64,000 bases of DNA from Patiria miniata (lineage: Eukaryota > Echinodermata > Asteroidea > Valvatida > Asterinidae): assembly GCF_015706575.1 (NCBI RefSeq), contig NW_024037070.1, positions 553,874 through 617,873 of the forward strand, given 5' to 3'. The translations under genes were made by a program, and so were the position numbers. A model generated the notes under the pieces. The model did no database searches. It was not told the origin of the DNA and was given only the letters and a program-made list of their open reading frames with translations. Shown piece after piece: positions 19,819-30,520 of the stretch (positions within the stretch are counted from its first letter, which is position 1; the number at the start of each line of letters is the position of its first letter).

Positions 19819-21330
19819 CCTGCCTCTTGCAGTCGTTGTAGGGTTGCTCTCACCCTGTGATCATGTTCAGCTTGAGATGTACCGTGGATGAGTATGTCGT
19901 CCATGTGGCATATGACTCCCTCGAGGCCCTCCAGAATATTTCCGGTGCAGAACTTATGCCAAAGGGCAGCCTGTTGAAACAGTATCGACCGAAGGGCGTG
20001 ATGAATTTCGTGAGCAATTTTGACTGATCATCCAGTGGAAGTTGCCAGAAACCACTGTTGGCATCGAGCTTGGAGAATATCGTGCTTTTACCCGGCTAGA
20101 ATTTCGTCGACAGACAACATGGGGTGAATCTCGCGCTCGACCTCTTTGTTTAGCTGTGTGAGGTTGACATATATGCGCACAGTGCCATTTGATTTGGGCA
20201 CTGGAACAATTTCCAAGCACCAATCAGTTGGTACAGTCACTGGCGAAATCACTCCTTGTCTTTAGCATTGATTCGATTTCTAGTTTTACCTTTGGAAGAA
20301 GCGGATGCGGAATTTTCCTTGGCGTATGTAGACTCACAGGCTTGGCAATTTGGGCGGAGTGTGATGTGGTACTCCGTCTTGAGTTTGCCCAAACCCGTGA
20401 AAAGAGCTGAAAATTCAGCACGGAAACTGGCTGGTGGTGAACTTGGTTGAACCTCATTGATTCGTTTGATGAGGCCAAGTTCGATGCATGCTCTTTTGCT
20501 GAGCAAGGAACAGTGTTGGCTTTGGATGATGTACAGTTGTTCCTTGATTTGTCCCTGCCGATACTGAAGTGTTGCATCTAGCACACCAAGTACAGGAAGA
20601 TGGGTGCCGCCTGGCCCGCGTGGGGTTGACTTGTTGTATTTAGCTTCTGTCCAGCTAGCCAAGGCTCAGCATCGCTGACGACAGAAACTGTTGCCCCAGT
20701 GTCCAACTTGAAGCATGTTTTGTGTCCATTGACAGATATCTCGGCTGTCCAGTAGTCTTTGTTGCAGGAGACTTCACCAAGGAATGGTAAGTCTGAGTCA
20801 TCATCTAGCAGATCCTGCACCTCGTGAACTACAAACACTTTTGTAATGTCCTCTTTTGTGACAGTTCAAGCAAATCGAGTCTTTGGCAGGGCAGTGAGCA
20901 CGATTATGTCATTCTTTCCCACACCATGGGCATGGGTGTGGCAGATGACTGTGCATTTTGGCGTTGGCTTTGTCCGATTCAACTCGTTCCTTTGTGGGAT
21001 GCAGATGACGACCGGAGGTGATCGACTTGTGAAGGTGAGTCTATTTCACCGCTCACCACATCTCGGTTTAATTTTCGTGATTTCGCCTGGCAGCAGATCT
21101 GGACTGCTTTGTCAAGGGTGAGGTCAGATTTGGAATGGAGATGATCTGACAATTTCTCATCTGACACCCCTATGACTATTCTATCTCTTATGAGACTGTG
21201 TTTCAGTTCCACGTATTCACAGTGGTCAGCTAGACGGTACAGGTCCTTAATGAAAGCATCGATAGGTTTCCCTGGCTGTTGCTTTCGTGTGTTAAAGCGA
21301 GCCCTTTCTACAATGACATTACTGTTACAT

Positions 21331-21800
21331 GGTTCTATCTAAGATTGAGGCTTGGAAAGACGACACATATCGTCTCTCTAGTTGCCTGTGGTAGGTGCAT
21401 ACCCAGTGGCATACCTATCCCAATTTGGGACACACTCTCGGGCTTTGCACCCAGGTCAAAAACAGCAGTAAAACTAGAAGGAGGCTGGGAATTTGCATTA
21501 GGACTACATGTACTACCATACTCACCCCAACCCCCTAAAGGGGAGGGACCAGCTACTTGCGGAATAGCCACTGGATGGATGATTGCCGTAACTTCTAGCA
21601 AGGCCTCGGAGCTAGTGGTACTGGAGGATTCGCAGCAATCGTGCCCTCATTAGTCCTCTTTGTCTCAGTTGGTGCTGCGTCGACCTGGCCATCATCAAAA
21701 TGGGTTGGCCGGCTCACCAAGTGCCAGGGTCAAGGCATTGTTGCAATAAAGTAGGCGACAGTTACTTTTTTAAACAAGAGCTTAGTTGGATGCGGAACCA
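21331..21800. other. Unassigned stretch, possible further retroelement debris
   Basis: The Gypsy gag similarity stops near 21330. Overlapping frames at 21279-21653 (plus) and 21335-21601 (minus) have no domain I recognise. Moderately GC-rich. Confidence 0.3.
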
Positions 21801-21827
21801 AGGAAAACAATTGAGTCTAGGCAAAAT

Positions 21828-22257
21828 TGTCAAACTTTCTCCGGCATAAAGGTCGTCAGCTAGATAGTCAAGGAGAAATCCAGTTAACTCCAGTTAGAAG
21901 ATAAACTTGTTGAACCTTTTGCTGGCTACATGGTTGTCAGCAAGACAAATAAGAGTATATCCCACTAAAACTTCAAGGAGAACTCCAGATAACTCAAATC
22001 AGAAGATAAATCAAACTTTCACTGGCGTAAAGGTCATCAGCCAGATAGAAAAGAGTCCAGGCGAACTTGGTTCAATAAATACCAGTAAATCCAGCAAGAT
22101 ATACTCCAGGCAAATTCAGCCCAAAAACTTTCAAGAGCAATTGCAAGACTTTCGCCGGCTTTTAGAGTATATCTCGCTCAAAATTATAGGAGAAATCCAG
22201 TTAACTTCAGAAAGTGATTTAACTTATTTAGAAAAACTTTTTCCAAATAGGTTTTGA
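21828..22257. repeat. Degenerate tandem repeat, ~95-105-bp unit
   Basis: At least three units share AACTTTCNCYGGC, TAAAGGTCRTCAGC, AGATAG and GAGAA(A/C)TCCAG(T/A)TAACTC in the same order (starting near 21830, 21913 and 22013), with more decayed similarity to 22230. The open frame 21907-22257 (116 codons) follows from the repeat and has no recognised domain. Confidence 0.5.
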
Positions 22258-23203
22258 TGATGCTTCATCAAGAGGCTGTGACAAAGTGAGGTGGGGTATA
22301 ACTAAAGCCCCCTATTTCCCCCATCTTCCTGGGTACAGTAAGCTCATTGGTTGAACTTTGACCCTCTTTTCTCCTGATTGGAGAAGAGCCTACAACTAAT
22401 TTCCCTCTTATCTGCATAACACAGGATCGCCTTATCCGGGAATGGCTCTGGGGGGGGGGGGGGCTCAGCGCCTAGTGCGCACGGCCGTCTGTGTGCCTCT
22501 TCTATTCGTAAAAAGGGGTGTGCAGAATAGTGATAATAGAAATATCCCTTTTAAAGTCGTAATTTTAACGCTTTCTGGTTTCTACAAACATTATTCAAGC
22601 TATTGTTCTATAGCAAATGAGTATATTAGTCCACTTTATTCTAGAAAAGAATCTGTATTCGCTTCATTCTATCATGCAGTGAATCCTGCACGCTACCACA
22701 TGCTCGCATTCACTTACCATGTAGTAGCACCTTCAATGATGCCCCTATAATTGCCTCACAAAAACAATAGATTTTGTGGAAACTCTTTTTAACATTTCCT
22801 TTTTATTCCTTGAAAGGATCATTTTAAAGTCTCATCTCTACTCCGTAGTCGTTTAAAGGAAATCCCTCAGGTCAACATGACCACTTTTTGGCCAAATTTA
22901 TGAACATGACGAAACTCAAAATGGTTTATCTCAAACAGTATTTATAAGTTCAAAGCCAATTTCAGTACGTTGGCATTTTTCAACCCCCCAAAAATTATTG
23001 ATAAATGAAGTAAATGGCCAGATTTATTCCTCAGCCAATCACATCTGTCTCCAATACAGTGTTGCTAATACAGTGTTGTAATCTCTGTGTCATGTAATAA
23101 GTAGGCCTCCATATTAAGTCAAATCACTATTGAAGATTTACATGGGAGGGTAATTTTTGTCAGGGAGCTTAGCCACTGCATTTTTTCTCGTAAGTCTACA
23201 TAC
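22258..23203. other. Unassigned stretch with a poly-G tract
   Basis: Poly-G at about 22449-22464. The frame 22442-22750 begins in that tract and has no known domain. The rest is AT-rich with no feature. Confidence 0.35.
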
Positions 23204-23368
23204 CTCATTATTAAGGGAGGTTTCACTGTCCACGCTGGTATGTGTTGAAGTGAGTGATCTTGCCACAACTGAATTATTGTTGACAAGACCTTCTAAGTTA
23301 TCCAGCTTGTCTTTCAGGCAGTGTAGGGTGGAGTTTGTTCTCTCCTTGGCGCAGTCCAGCATGTCAGC
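23204..23368 (-). CDS. Possible internal exon of a host gene, coiled-coil-like
   Basis: On the minus strand a 165-bp block starts after TCCTATCAG (acceptor-like) and ends at AATGAG before GTATGT (donor-like). It is open in one frame for exactly 55 codons, phase 0 at both ends, and contains CAKERTNSTLHCLKDKLDNL, which looks amphipathic and helix-forming. No family is recognised and no neighbouring exon was found. Low confidence: splice-like signals are common by chance. Confidence 0.25.
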
Positions 23369-24146
23369 CTGATAGGATACACGCTGATCGATTAGAAGCT
23401 GTGGATGGCAATGGAATATTTTGACAAAGTTAACCTTATGTCAGCTCAACAGCTTGACAGGAAACAAGCTGATAGATTTGAAGCTGTGGATGAAAATAGT
23501 ACATCGGGCAAAGTCAGTCTTGTTGTTTGTTCTGAATTTGCAGGGTTGGCGATTTTTGTGATTTTATTATTAAATTAATTTTTTTTTTTTTACTTTCAAC
23601 ATATTGATATGTATAAAAATGTGTCTAAATCTCCCCATGCACCCTTATACCCATCACTAAAGAGTTTACAGGTTCCTGTTATACCCATCATCCAAAAATC
23701 TCTATCAATTAATAACTGCTTTTCAAAAAAAATTGTATTGAGTCAGTGATTTACAAACATCACCGATTGATTGCATCTACATATAGTCTACATCATTGGT
23801 TTGATGGTATATTAAAGCCAGAGTCCATCATTTGCAGCTATCCAAAAAGTAACTGGCGTAATTTTGTTGAAAAACATACTTGGTTGAAAGATAGTAATGG
23901 GACTAAACTCCCTATTTAATTATTGTTTCTGGCAAGCTGTCATTTTGAAGAAATCAACGATACAAGGCCTTTCCAACGGTGCGTCTTAAGGGAATATACA
24001 ACATTTGCAAACATCGAAAAATAAAATTACCAAGTTTTTACGAAATACCTTTATAGGATGTTGGTAAATGACAGTCTAAAGCATCCTGTAAAATTATGGC
24101 ACCTGGTATACTGTCATTTTCAAGAAAAGTGGTATTTTTGTATCAA

Positions 24147-24180
24147 TTTCCAACGCTGATCGGCCGATCAGCGTTGGAAA
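24147..24180. repeat. Perfect 34-bp palindrome
   Basis: TTTCCAACGCTGATCGG followed directly by its exact reverse complement, with no spacer. It lies near the centre of the nested TTAA-flanked element. Confidence 0.9.
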
Positions 24181-24268
24181 CAACTGGCTTTTTTTCAAAT
24201 ACTGGCCCCAATTGACCATTGCACTTGTTTGCAATCGATTACAAATCTATGAACGGGTACGAGCCAGC

Positions 24269-24351
24269 TAGACTGGTTCCCTGACCTTACAATTCCCCAA
24301 TGTATGTAAACTGCTCTGTTTCTTCTTATATGGAGTCAGGGAACCAGACTA
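24269..24351. repeat. Perfect 17-bp inverted repeat, 49-bp spacer
   Basis: TAGACTGGTTCCCTGAC (24269-24285) and its exact inverse GTCAGGGAACCAGACTA (24335-24351). Confidence 0.85.
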
Positions 24352-25196
24352 CAGGAAAATGATCGTTTTTCTTGGTTTTTATAGCATTTTCGAACCCAAA
24401 ACCTCCAAAAAGTCAGTGTAACTATATTTGCTTTATATTTCCAACCCCCCAATTCCATCCATTTCTGAAAAATACAGCAAAAGCAAATGATGTATATTCC
24501 CTTTAAGAAGCACCGTAGGAAATTCAAATTAGTAGTTTGTTTGTTTTTTTCGGCGAATCACGCGCCAACGACATCGCGTAGCTACAATTGGCTCAGTGAG
24601 AGCGTGTCTCGGACGCTGAATTCAGGCCCAATTCAAAACATGATTCAGCACCTTTTGATTTGAAATCGAGATCCTAGAATGGTGTTTTTCTCGAAAAATG
24701 CAGCTGAAGCTAAGCTGAAACTTCATCAGATTGGTTGTTCAGCATCCTTTTTCAGATATTGAGCACGTTTGTTGCTTCAAACGAACAAAACGCACAAATT
24801 AAAAATGATGGACTATACCTTTAATACTGAAGACACTTTGAAGGTGCATGGCTTGATTGATACAGCTGATATACGTTGTGGATATGGATGAAAAATGTGA
24901 TGTATGGTACGTGTACATGGTAGCCAAAAAAATAATACAGTTCTCTATCGGCATGTTGATTTCATAAAAAAAATGCTTCTAATTGCAAAACCGGCAGCAC
25001 TGATCCTTGTGTAAATTATAGTGTTTGATTAATGGTCCTTCATCCAAGGTGGAGAACAGAAATCAGGCCTTACACCTTTAAAAGGCATTATATAAATCTC
25101 AAGCTAAATTTGTATGGAGAAATGCTAGGGATAAGACTATCAATTGGGACTTAATACAAATGTACACATTTTGATGGTGCAGATAAGCCTATACTG

Positions 25197-25247
25197 TTGT
25201 GAATCAACTGTACTTGTGTATAATATACAAGTACAGTTGATTCACAA
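25197..25247. repeat. Perfect 21-bp hairpin, 9-bp loop
   Basis: Arm TTGTGAATCAACTGTACTTG(T) at 25197-25217 and exact inverse at 25227-25247. Confidence 0.85.
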
Positions 25248-25457
25248 TATTACTGTAAACAGATCAAGGAATGATTAAAGCAAACGTGAGTGTGCTGTCT
25301 TTAAAATTCGAAGAAAACCTTTTAAACTCAGATTTTGACTTTAATCAGATCAACGATTTTGGGTAATTATGCAAAAACTATATGTACAATTGTTATACCT
25401 CTGTCTTAAATACTGTATTTTGCATTGGCCTAGAATGATCACATGTTTAGTTTCTAA

Positions 25458-25520
25458 AAAGTCATAGCACACTCCCTGTGGGATATCAGGTACATCCCAC
25501 AGGGAGTGTGCTATGACTTT
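25458..25520. repeat. Perfect 27-bp hairpin, 9-bp loop
   Basis: Arms 25458-25484 and 25494-25520 are exact inverses (first arm begins AAAGTCATAGCACACTCCCT), loop ATCAGGTAC. Arms this perfect usually mean a recent origin or gene conversion between arms. Confidence 0.9.
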
Positions 25521-25992
25521 GTTCGTACGGTACGTATGCGTACGCGTACACACGCGTTTCACACGTAAAACGCAGCCAACTTGCAGACTATCAGCTGTTT
25601 TGAGCACGCGTCATGCGTGTGAGTTGTCGTTAGATTGTCATGATTGTTGTGTTTACTGCTGTTTGTTTTCGTGATTTTTACATCAAAATGCAAAAAATCC
25701 AATACATAGGTTTCGCCTTGGGTGCTATGCGCCCCTCGGGTGTTCAAATCGTCATATCCCATGTCACACAAGTCAACAATTGTTAAATGTAAGTTGAGTC
25801 GATGCTGATGAAATAGGCGTGTTTGAATGTGTAAACAATATCTTACATTTTTTTAATTAAGTGGAATCTGTTGATTTAAATGATTAAAATGACCCTCAAT
25901 CAGTTTACTTTGCCAAAAGCAAGATTTTTACAAACAAGTGATTAAAATTTCTTTAAAAAAAATCTTTTGATTAAAAATTTGCCAACCCTCTG

Positions 25993-27639
25993 AAGATTTG
26001 CATGAAAATAGTACATTGGACAAAGATTGCCTATTGTCAGTAACTTTGAATTACAAAATCAAAGATATCACATGGAACAGGGACTGGAAAGAATTGGACC
26101 CCAAATTTATAGAATGACCCTTATGAATTGATACCGTCAATGAAAACAATATTATACAAAAATCTGTAGGACTTTTCAATTATAATAAGAAATACTCACC
26201 TCTGATGCCAACAAATGCAATTCCAATGCACATGTGCAAGCACTTCCAATGACAACAAAGAATGTTTTGTCACTCCACACACAATGCAAGCCCCAGGATG
26301 ATATTAACTCGCCCTTTTTCGTGGTGGGGTGACGGCCCAGGAGGGAGAGAGTTGGAGGGGAGTATTTTCTATTTTATTAGAATAGAAAATCCCTATCGGT
26401 ACTAGTCTATGTAATAGATCATGGTCTAGATATGTGAGCAGATTCGCTGATTATTTAGGCAAGACAACCGCCTCTTGACCTCTAGATTTTGACCAATCAG
26501 CAGGCACTTTCTATATCGGATCTTTGGTCATTCACCCGTTGGCGTCATAGACAATGGATTAAAACAAAACCTGTGTCACGCGCTCTGTATCATGCTATGC
26601 GATAAGCACCAGGCTGTTGTTGTATTACAAAACACCGCATTCAAATTGACCAATTAAACCATTTAGTCCTGATTTGGGAATGAAATATGTCACGATTTAG
26701 TAAAGTCAACTCCGATTGGCTGGTGCGTGGCTTGCATATATCTGCATGTCTAGACATATCAGATGTTATACAGGAGACTTGGCTCCGTGGATCACGGGAG
26801 ATACTCAGACTATATCGGTACCTCTGATGCCTACAAAAGCAGAGTGGCACCATAACGCAATGAGACACGGGGGGGGGGGGGGGGGCATGCAGTATGGATT
26901 CCCTGAGTTAACAACATCGTAACTACGATATTTTTTACCGAAACATGTTTCAATACTCTGGGTGTGCACAACGGCCCACACAATGGTCAGCAAACAGTCT
27001 GCCTCCACAGACTGCACGGACTTTGTGTGTGTGTAATAAAGGCACGAGGAATAGTGTGTTTAGACGTCACCCGGAGGCGAGTGGAGGTAATCTTGAGGTC
27101 TTAATCCCTCAGCCGTGCCTGTGTAAAAACAGCCAGTGCGTGTTTATCATGGCCTCTGGTGCGAACTGGTTAGACATTGGGGCACGATTAGGCTCCTATG
27201 AGGATAGGTTAGTAGATTTACGGGATCTCTGGGCTGCAGACTGTGTACTTGACTGCAGTACCTGTGTGCCCATATGGCCTCCAGCTTCCAGGACAACTGG
27301 CAGGTACCATGATGTGAAGGTTGACATGTTTTTCCAACATGCTGCATCCATGATTACTGTAACAGCCACATCCTGGAAGAGAGTTCAGGATAATGTCATA
27401 CTTCAGGGTTTAGTGGGCTTGAGGTAGAACCTGAGTTGCTATAGCTGCATCTCTTCTGGCTGGTTTCAAGCTTGAGATGCTTGGAGCAATATTAGTGGCT
27501 CTCCTGGTGATTGAGGTGCTCAGTATATCTGATCATGTTTCAGCCTGAGAAGATGCTACATGAATCTGCTCTGGCAAGTTATGAGCCTGAGTAGCTAGGT
27601 GCAACAGGACCAGATTAAGTCTGTAGGCCCTAGGCACCA
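25993..27639. other. Unassigned stretch
   Basis: No recognised gene. A 10-bp stem-loop (ATTTTCTATT with its inverse) lies at 26364-26390 and a poly-G tract at about 26870-26885. The frame 26945-27427 (160 codons) includes MASGANWLDIGARLGSYEDR from 27150 but matches no family I know. Text near 25993-26030 (GATTTGCATGAAAATAGTAC) resembles 23477-23510, on the other side of the foldback element. Confidence 0.3.
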
Positions 27640-28550
27640 GTGTTCCGTAGGCACTACTGTACCCTTGCCACCGGCACCATTATGGCAGACGTGCCTTCTC
27701 AGTATCAGCACCTAGTGTATTGTGGCGTCGGTGCCGGTCGGCCGGCAGAGGGCGCCAGCACGGCACCGCAGTGGAGCCGTGCAGTGGAGCCCCAGCTGGT
27801 CGGCCGGGGAGACCCGTTGCCAGGCGACGTCAACTCAGTAGGGATTTTCCATATAATCACGTTGTTGTGTGTGAGTTGTAAAAAGGAGGAGTCTCGTGTC
27901 AAACTAGTCTAAAAATAAACGGCCTAGAGTCAGAAGAACCCTGAGAAATAGTGCCTGTGTATTCCTTCACCTGTCGTGTGACAACCCAGGATTCGGTCAA
28001 TGTTACATTGGTGGCAGCGGCGGCACGTCTGACTGAGGAAAAACAGGTAAAACCTTGAGTGTTTTTTCGTCATGAATACACCAGGTCGAGTTAGTCTGGC
28101 GTCCGACTCACCACTAGGCGGGGACGCAGGCTGGATAAGGGTCTTGCAGAGTGTAGGCCAGCCTAGTGAAATGTCAAGCAAAACATTCATTACTTTGGAC
28201 GAATTAGAGTCCTTTTTCACTGATAGTCAAGGGAGTTTTGAAAGGGGGGCTGTTGCTGGGTCTCTGGGGTCCGAATCTTTCGTTGGGGAAAATGTGGAGG
28301 GTAATAAAGTGGGTATAGAAGGCCAGAGCGGGCGCTTCAGTCACATACCATGCAGTGTCCGTACCAACACTGCATGCGCAGTCTCCCTGAATTTGCTCAT
28401 GCACCGGGGGCAGGAAACCGTCCGATTATACCCCAGGTTACGCAGACTGGAAAGGTTGTAGCGGATCTCACTCGGCAGTGCCTGATTTCCTGCATTCCGG
28501 AGTGGCAAGCCCCAATCTCCAGTCGGACGGAGCCTAGGGAGTTACTTCGC

Positions 28551-28940
28551 GCGGGAGTCTATGGAGCAGAGCCGGTGGAGTTGCTCCGCACACGAGGCAA
28601 TGGAGCAGAGCTGGCGGAGCTGCTCTGCACAGGATTCTATGGGGCGAAGCCGACGCAACTGCTCCACACGGGAGACTATGGAGCGGAGCCGGTGGAGTTG
28701 CTCCGCATGGGAATCTATGGAGCGGAGCCGACGCTGCTGCTCCGCACGGGAGTCTATGGAGCGGAGCCGGCGCAGTTGCTCCGCACAGGAGTCAATGGAG
28801 CGGAGCCAACGCAGCTGCTCCGCACTAGAGTCTATGGAGCGGAGCCAGTGCAACTGCTCCGTATGAGAGTCAATAGGGCGGAGCCAGCGCAGCTGCTCCG
28901 CACACAAGTCAATGGAGCGGAGCCAACGTAACTGCTCCAC
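28551..28940. repeat. 39-bp minisatellite, about 10 units
   Basis: Units of CTATGGAGCGGAGCCGGYGN plus AGTTGCTCCGCACRGGAGT recur every 39 bp (13 codons). In the gag frame each unit reads like GVYGAEPAQLLRT. Because 39 is a multiple of three and the unit lacks stops, other frames and one minus-strand frame (28542-28940) are open too. Confidence 0.85.
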
Positions 28941-29084
28941 ACGGACTCGTATAAAAATCGGACTCTTTTTCCCTTTTATTTGTTTAACCCTCTAACGTGA
29001 CTGGTCCCTCTCCTAATTATCTATGCATGAGCATGCGCAATACCAGCAATAAGTCCGTATTTCATAAAACCTAAATTCATGCTA

Positions 29085-29290
29085 CACCGGCGCAACTGCT
29101 CCGCACAGGAATCAATGGGGCAGAGTCGGCGCAGCTGCTCCGCACACAAGTCAATGGAGTGGAGCCGGCACAGTTGCTCCGCACACAAGTAAATGGATCG
29201 GGGCAGGCGCAGTTGCTCCGCAGGGGAGTCTATGGGGCCCAGCCAGTGCAGCTGCTCCTCACTCGAGTCAATGGGACGGAGCCGATGCGG
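29085..29290. repeat. 39-bp minisatellite, second block, about 5 units
   Basis: Same unit as 28551-28940, separated from it by about 145 bp of AT-rich non-repeat DNA. The units are more diverged, especially toward the right. Confidence 0.8.
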
Positions 29291-30520
29291 CGGCCCCCCG
29301 CTACACGGAGTATGGCGCCGGAACCCATGTAGCCGGCTCGCAATGCACTACTCCAGGGGAGGGGACCCACGGGATTCCACCACCCGGTGTTTCCGTATGG
29401 AGCCTACCCCTACTGCTTGGGGAAGACAAGCTGTGCCCAGGGTTTTGGGGCCTCCTCGATAAGTTCGACGGAAGCTCCTCGTGGTCTGACTACTTGATCC
29501 ATTTTGAGAGCGTGGCTGCAGTCAATCATTGGAGTGAGGCCGAAAAGGCGATGTTCCTGGCATCCCATCTCAGGGGGACGGCCCAAGAGGCATTGGCGGA
29601 TATGGCACCAGACGCGCGGAAGGAATAATCCTCTATCCTAGACAACTTTGAACAACGATTTGGGGTGACATAACAAATTTGAACACAAGGACGCAGTGAG
29701 TCACTTGCTGACCTGGGACAATCGATTCGACGTTTGGTCGCCAAGAGCTACCCGAAGCTACCCACGCAGTCCCGCGAAGATTTAGCGGTGGAGGCCTTTC
29801 ACAATGCCCTTGGGGAGGAACAATTACAGCACCACATATTTTTGAGGAGAGCGACAACGTTGACTGAGGCGGTCACCCTGGCGACCAAGATGGAAGCATT
29901 TCTCGAGTCACAGGCCCACCAAAGGAAAGGGAAGCCTGGGGCTAAAGACATAAGGGCAGTAGAACAACCTCCCCAAACCCAACTGAGGGAAGGGCACTGG
30001 CTGTTGGGGCTTGGCACACGCAGAGCTCCCACCCACCAGTGGAGTGCTACGGGTGTCACAAACTCGGACACATCCAGCGGAACTGCCCTCACGAGAAGTG
30101 GAAGTCAGCCACCGACCGACAACGAGTTACCTGCCCAGGCCAGACCGGCTCTAGCGGGAACTTCCAAAGCCAGTGTGTTTACTCCTAGACACCGGAGCGG
30201 CGTTGAGTTTAATGTCTGGGCGGGTTAACAATGCCTGGCCCGGGGCTGAGAGACTTTGAGAATAGCGGATGGTAGTCCCATGCCGGCCCGTGGGGCAGCT
30301 AACTTTGAACTGCAAGTTGGGGATCAACTCATGAACCACACCTGTACGGTGGCCGATATCGAGCCAGACGTGATACTGGGAATTGATTTCCTATCTAGAA
30401 ATCACTGCAAATGGCGTTGGGGTGACAACATCGTCATCATCAATGGGAAGGCGGTTCCCTTGGAAGGCGTCTAACAAAAGCCCATGGTTGCGAGAGTGCA
30501 GGTGTCGGAGTGTGCATTGA

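Larger units (their letters stand above)
15424..21330 (-). mobile_element. Ty3/Gypsy LTR-retrotransposon fossil, minus strand
   Basis: Read on the minus strand from right to left: gag tail (21330 to about 20950, LRDRIVIGVSDEKLSDHLHS-type text), aspartic protease near 20700-20780 (KTCFKLDTGATVSVVSDAEP), RT between about 20250 and 18340, RNase H near 18240-17690 (PTIIPADASMTGIGAVLL, VPGKHQTTADALSRAP), integrase zinc domain near 17560-17430 (HQGHLGITKCRARAQ, CTTCAKERPQ), integrase core (VIDYFSRWIEV, MSDNGPQFSAKTF, PRYPQANGEAERAV) and an integrase tail (VWIRDQNHEGKGV) near 16790. A 3' LTR candidate lies at 15424-15566. No 5' LTR is seen; the right end is truncated near 21330. It looks old, with numerous breaks. 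Two younger elements sit inside it (15602-16521, 18493-19810). Resemblance to Mag/SURL is a guess. Confidence 0.85.
23816..24820. mobile_element. TTAA-flanked MITE (piggyBac-type target) nested in the larger element
   Basis: TTAA at 23812-23815 and 24821-24824 flank a 1005-bp segment whose 18-bp ends AGCCAGAGTCCATCATTT and AAATGATGGACTATACCT are inverted repeats matching at 15 of 18 positions. A second inverted pair lies inside: CTTAAGGGAATATACAACAT near 23986 and its imperfect inverse near 24487-24507. No coding frame. Confidence 0.5.
23541..25992. mobile_element. Large terminal-inverted-repeat element, hAT-like, non-autonomous
   Basis: Ends CAGGGTTGGCGATTTTT (left) and AAAAATTTGCCAACCCTCTG (right) are imperfect inverted repeats. 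Flanking octamers TGAATTTG and AAGATTTG match at five of eight positions, suggesting an aged 8-bp target duplication. The 2.45-kb interior has no transposase frame. It contains a second, nested element (23816-24820) and several perfect palindromes (listed separately). Confidence 0.45.
27640..30520 (+). mobile_element. Gypsy-type LTR retroelement fossil, gag-protease part
   Basis: A probable LTR (about 27642-28009, with AATAAA near 27915) is followed by TTGGTGGCAGCGGCGG, a primer-binding-site-like start for some animal Gypsy elements. Then come a leader/gag start at 28072, a 39-bp coding minisatellite, a gag capsid region near 29440-29900 (LLDKFDGSSSWSDYLIHFES), a CCHC knuckle near 30045-30090 (CYGCHKLGHIQRNC) and protease text (LDTGAALSLM near 30190; MNHTCTVADIEPDVILGIDF near 30330-30390). 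RT, RNase H, integrase and the 3' LTR are missing: similarity stops near 30500 where the CRE-rich array begins. It is broken in several places; age not estimated because no second LTR exists. Confidence 0.75.

Noticed and set aside
26945-27427. 160-codon frame as a host gene
   Set aside because: No domain recognised, begins next to a poly-G tract, and lies between repeats; left as unassigned.
28542-28940. 132-codon minus-strand gene
   Set aside because: Mirror reading of the 39-bp minisatellite; the unit lacks stops in several frames.
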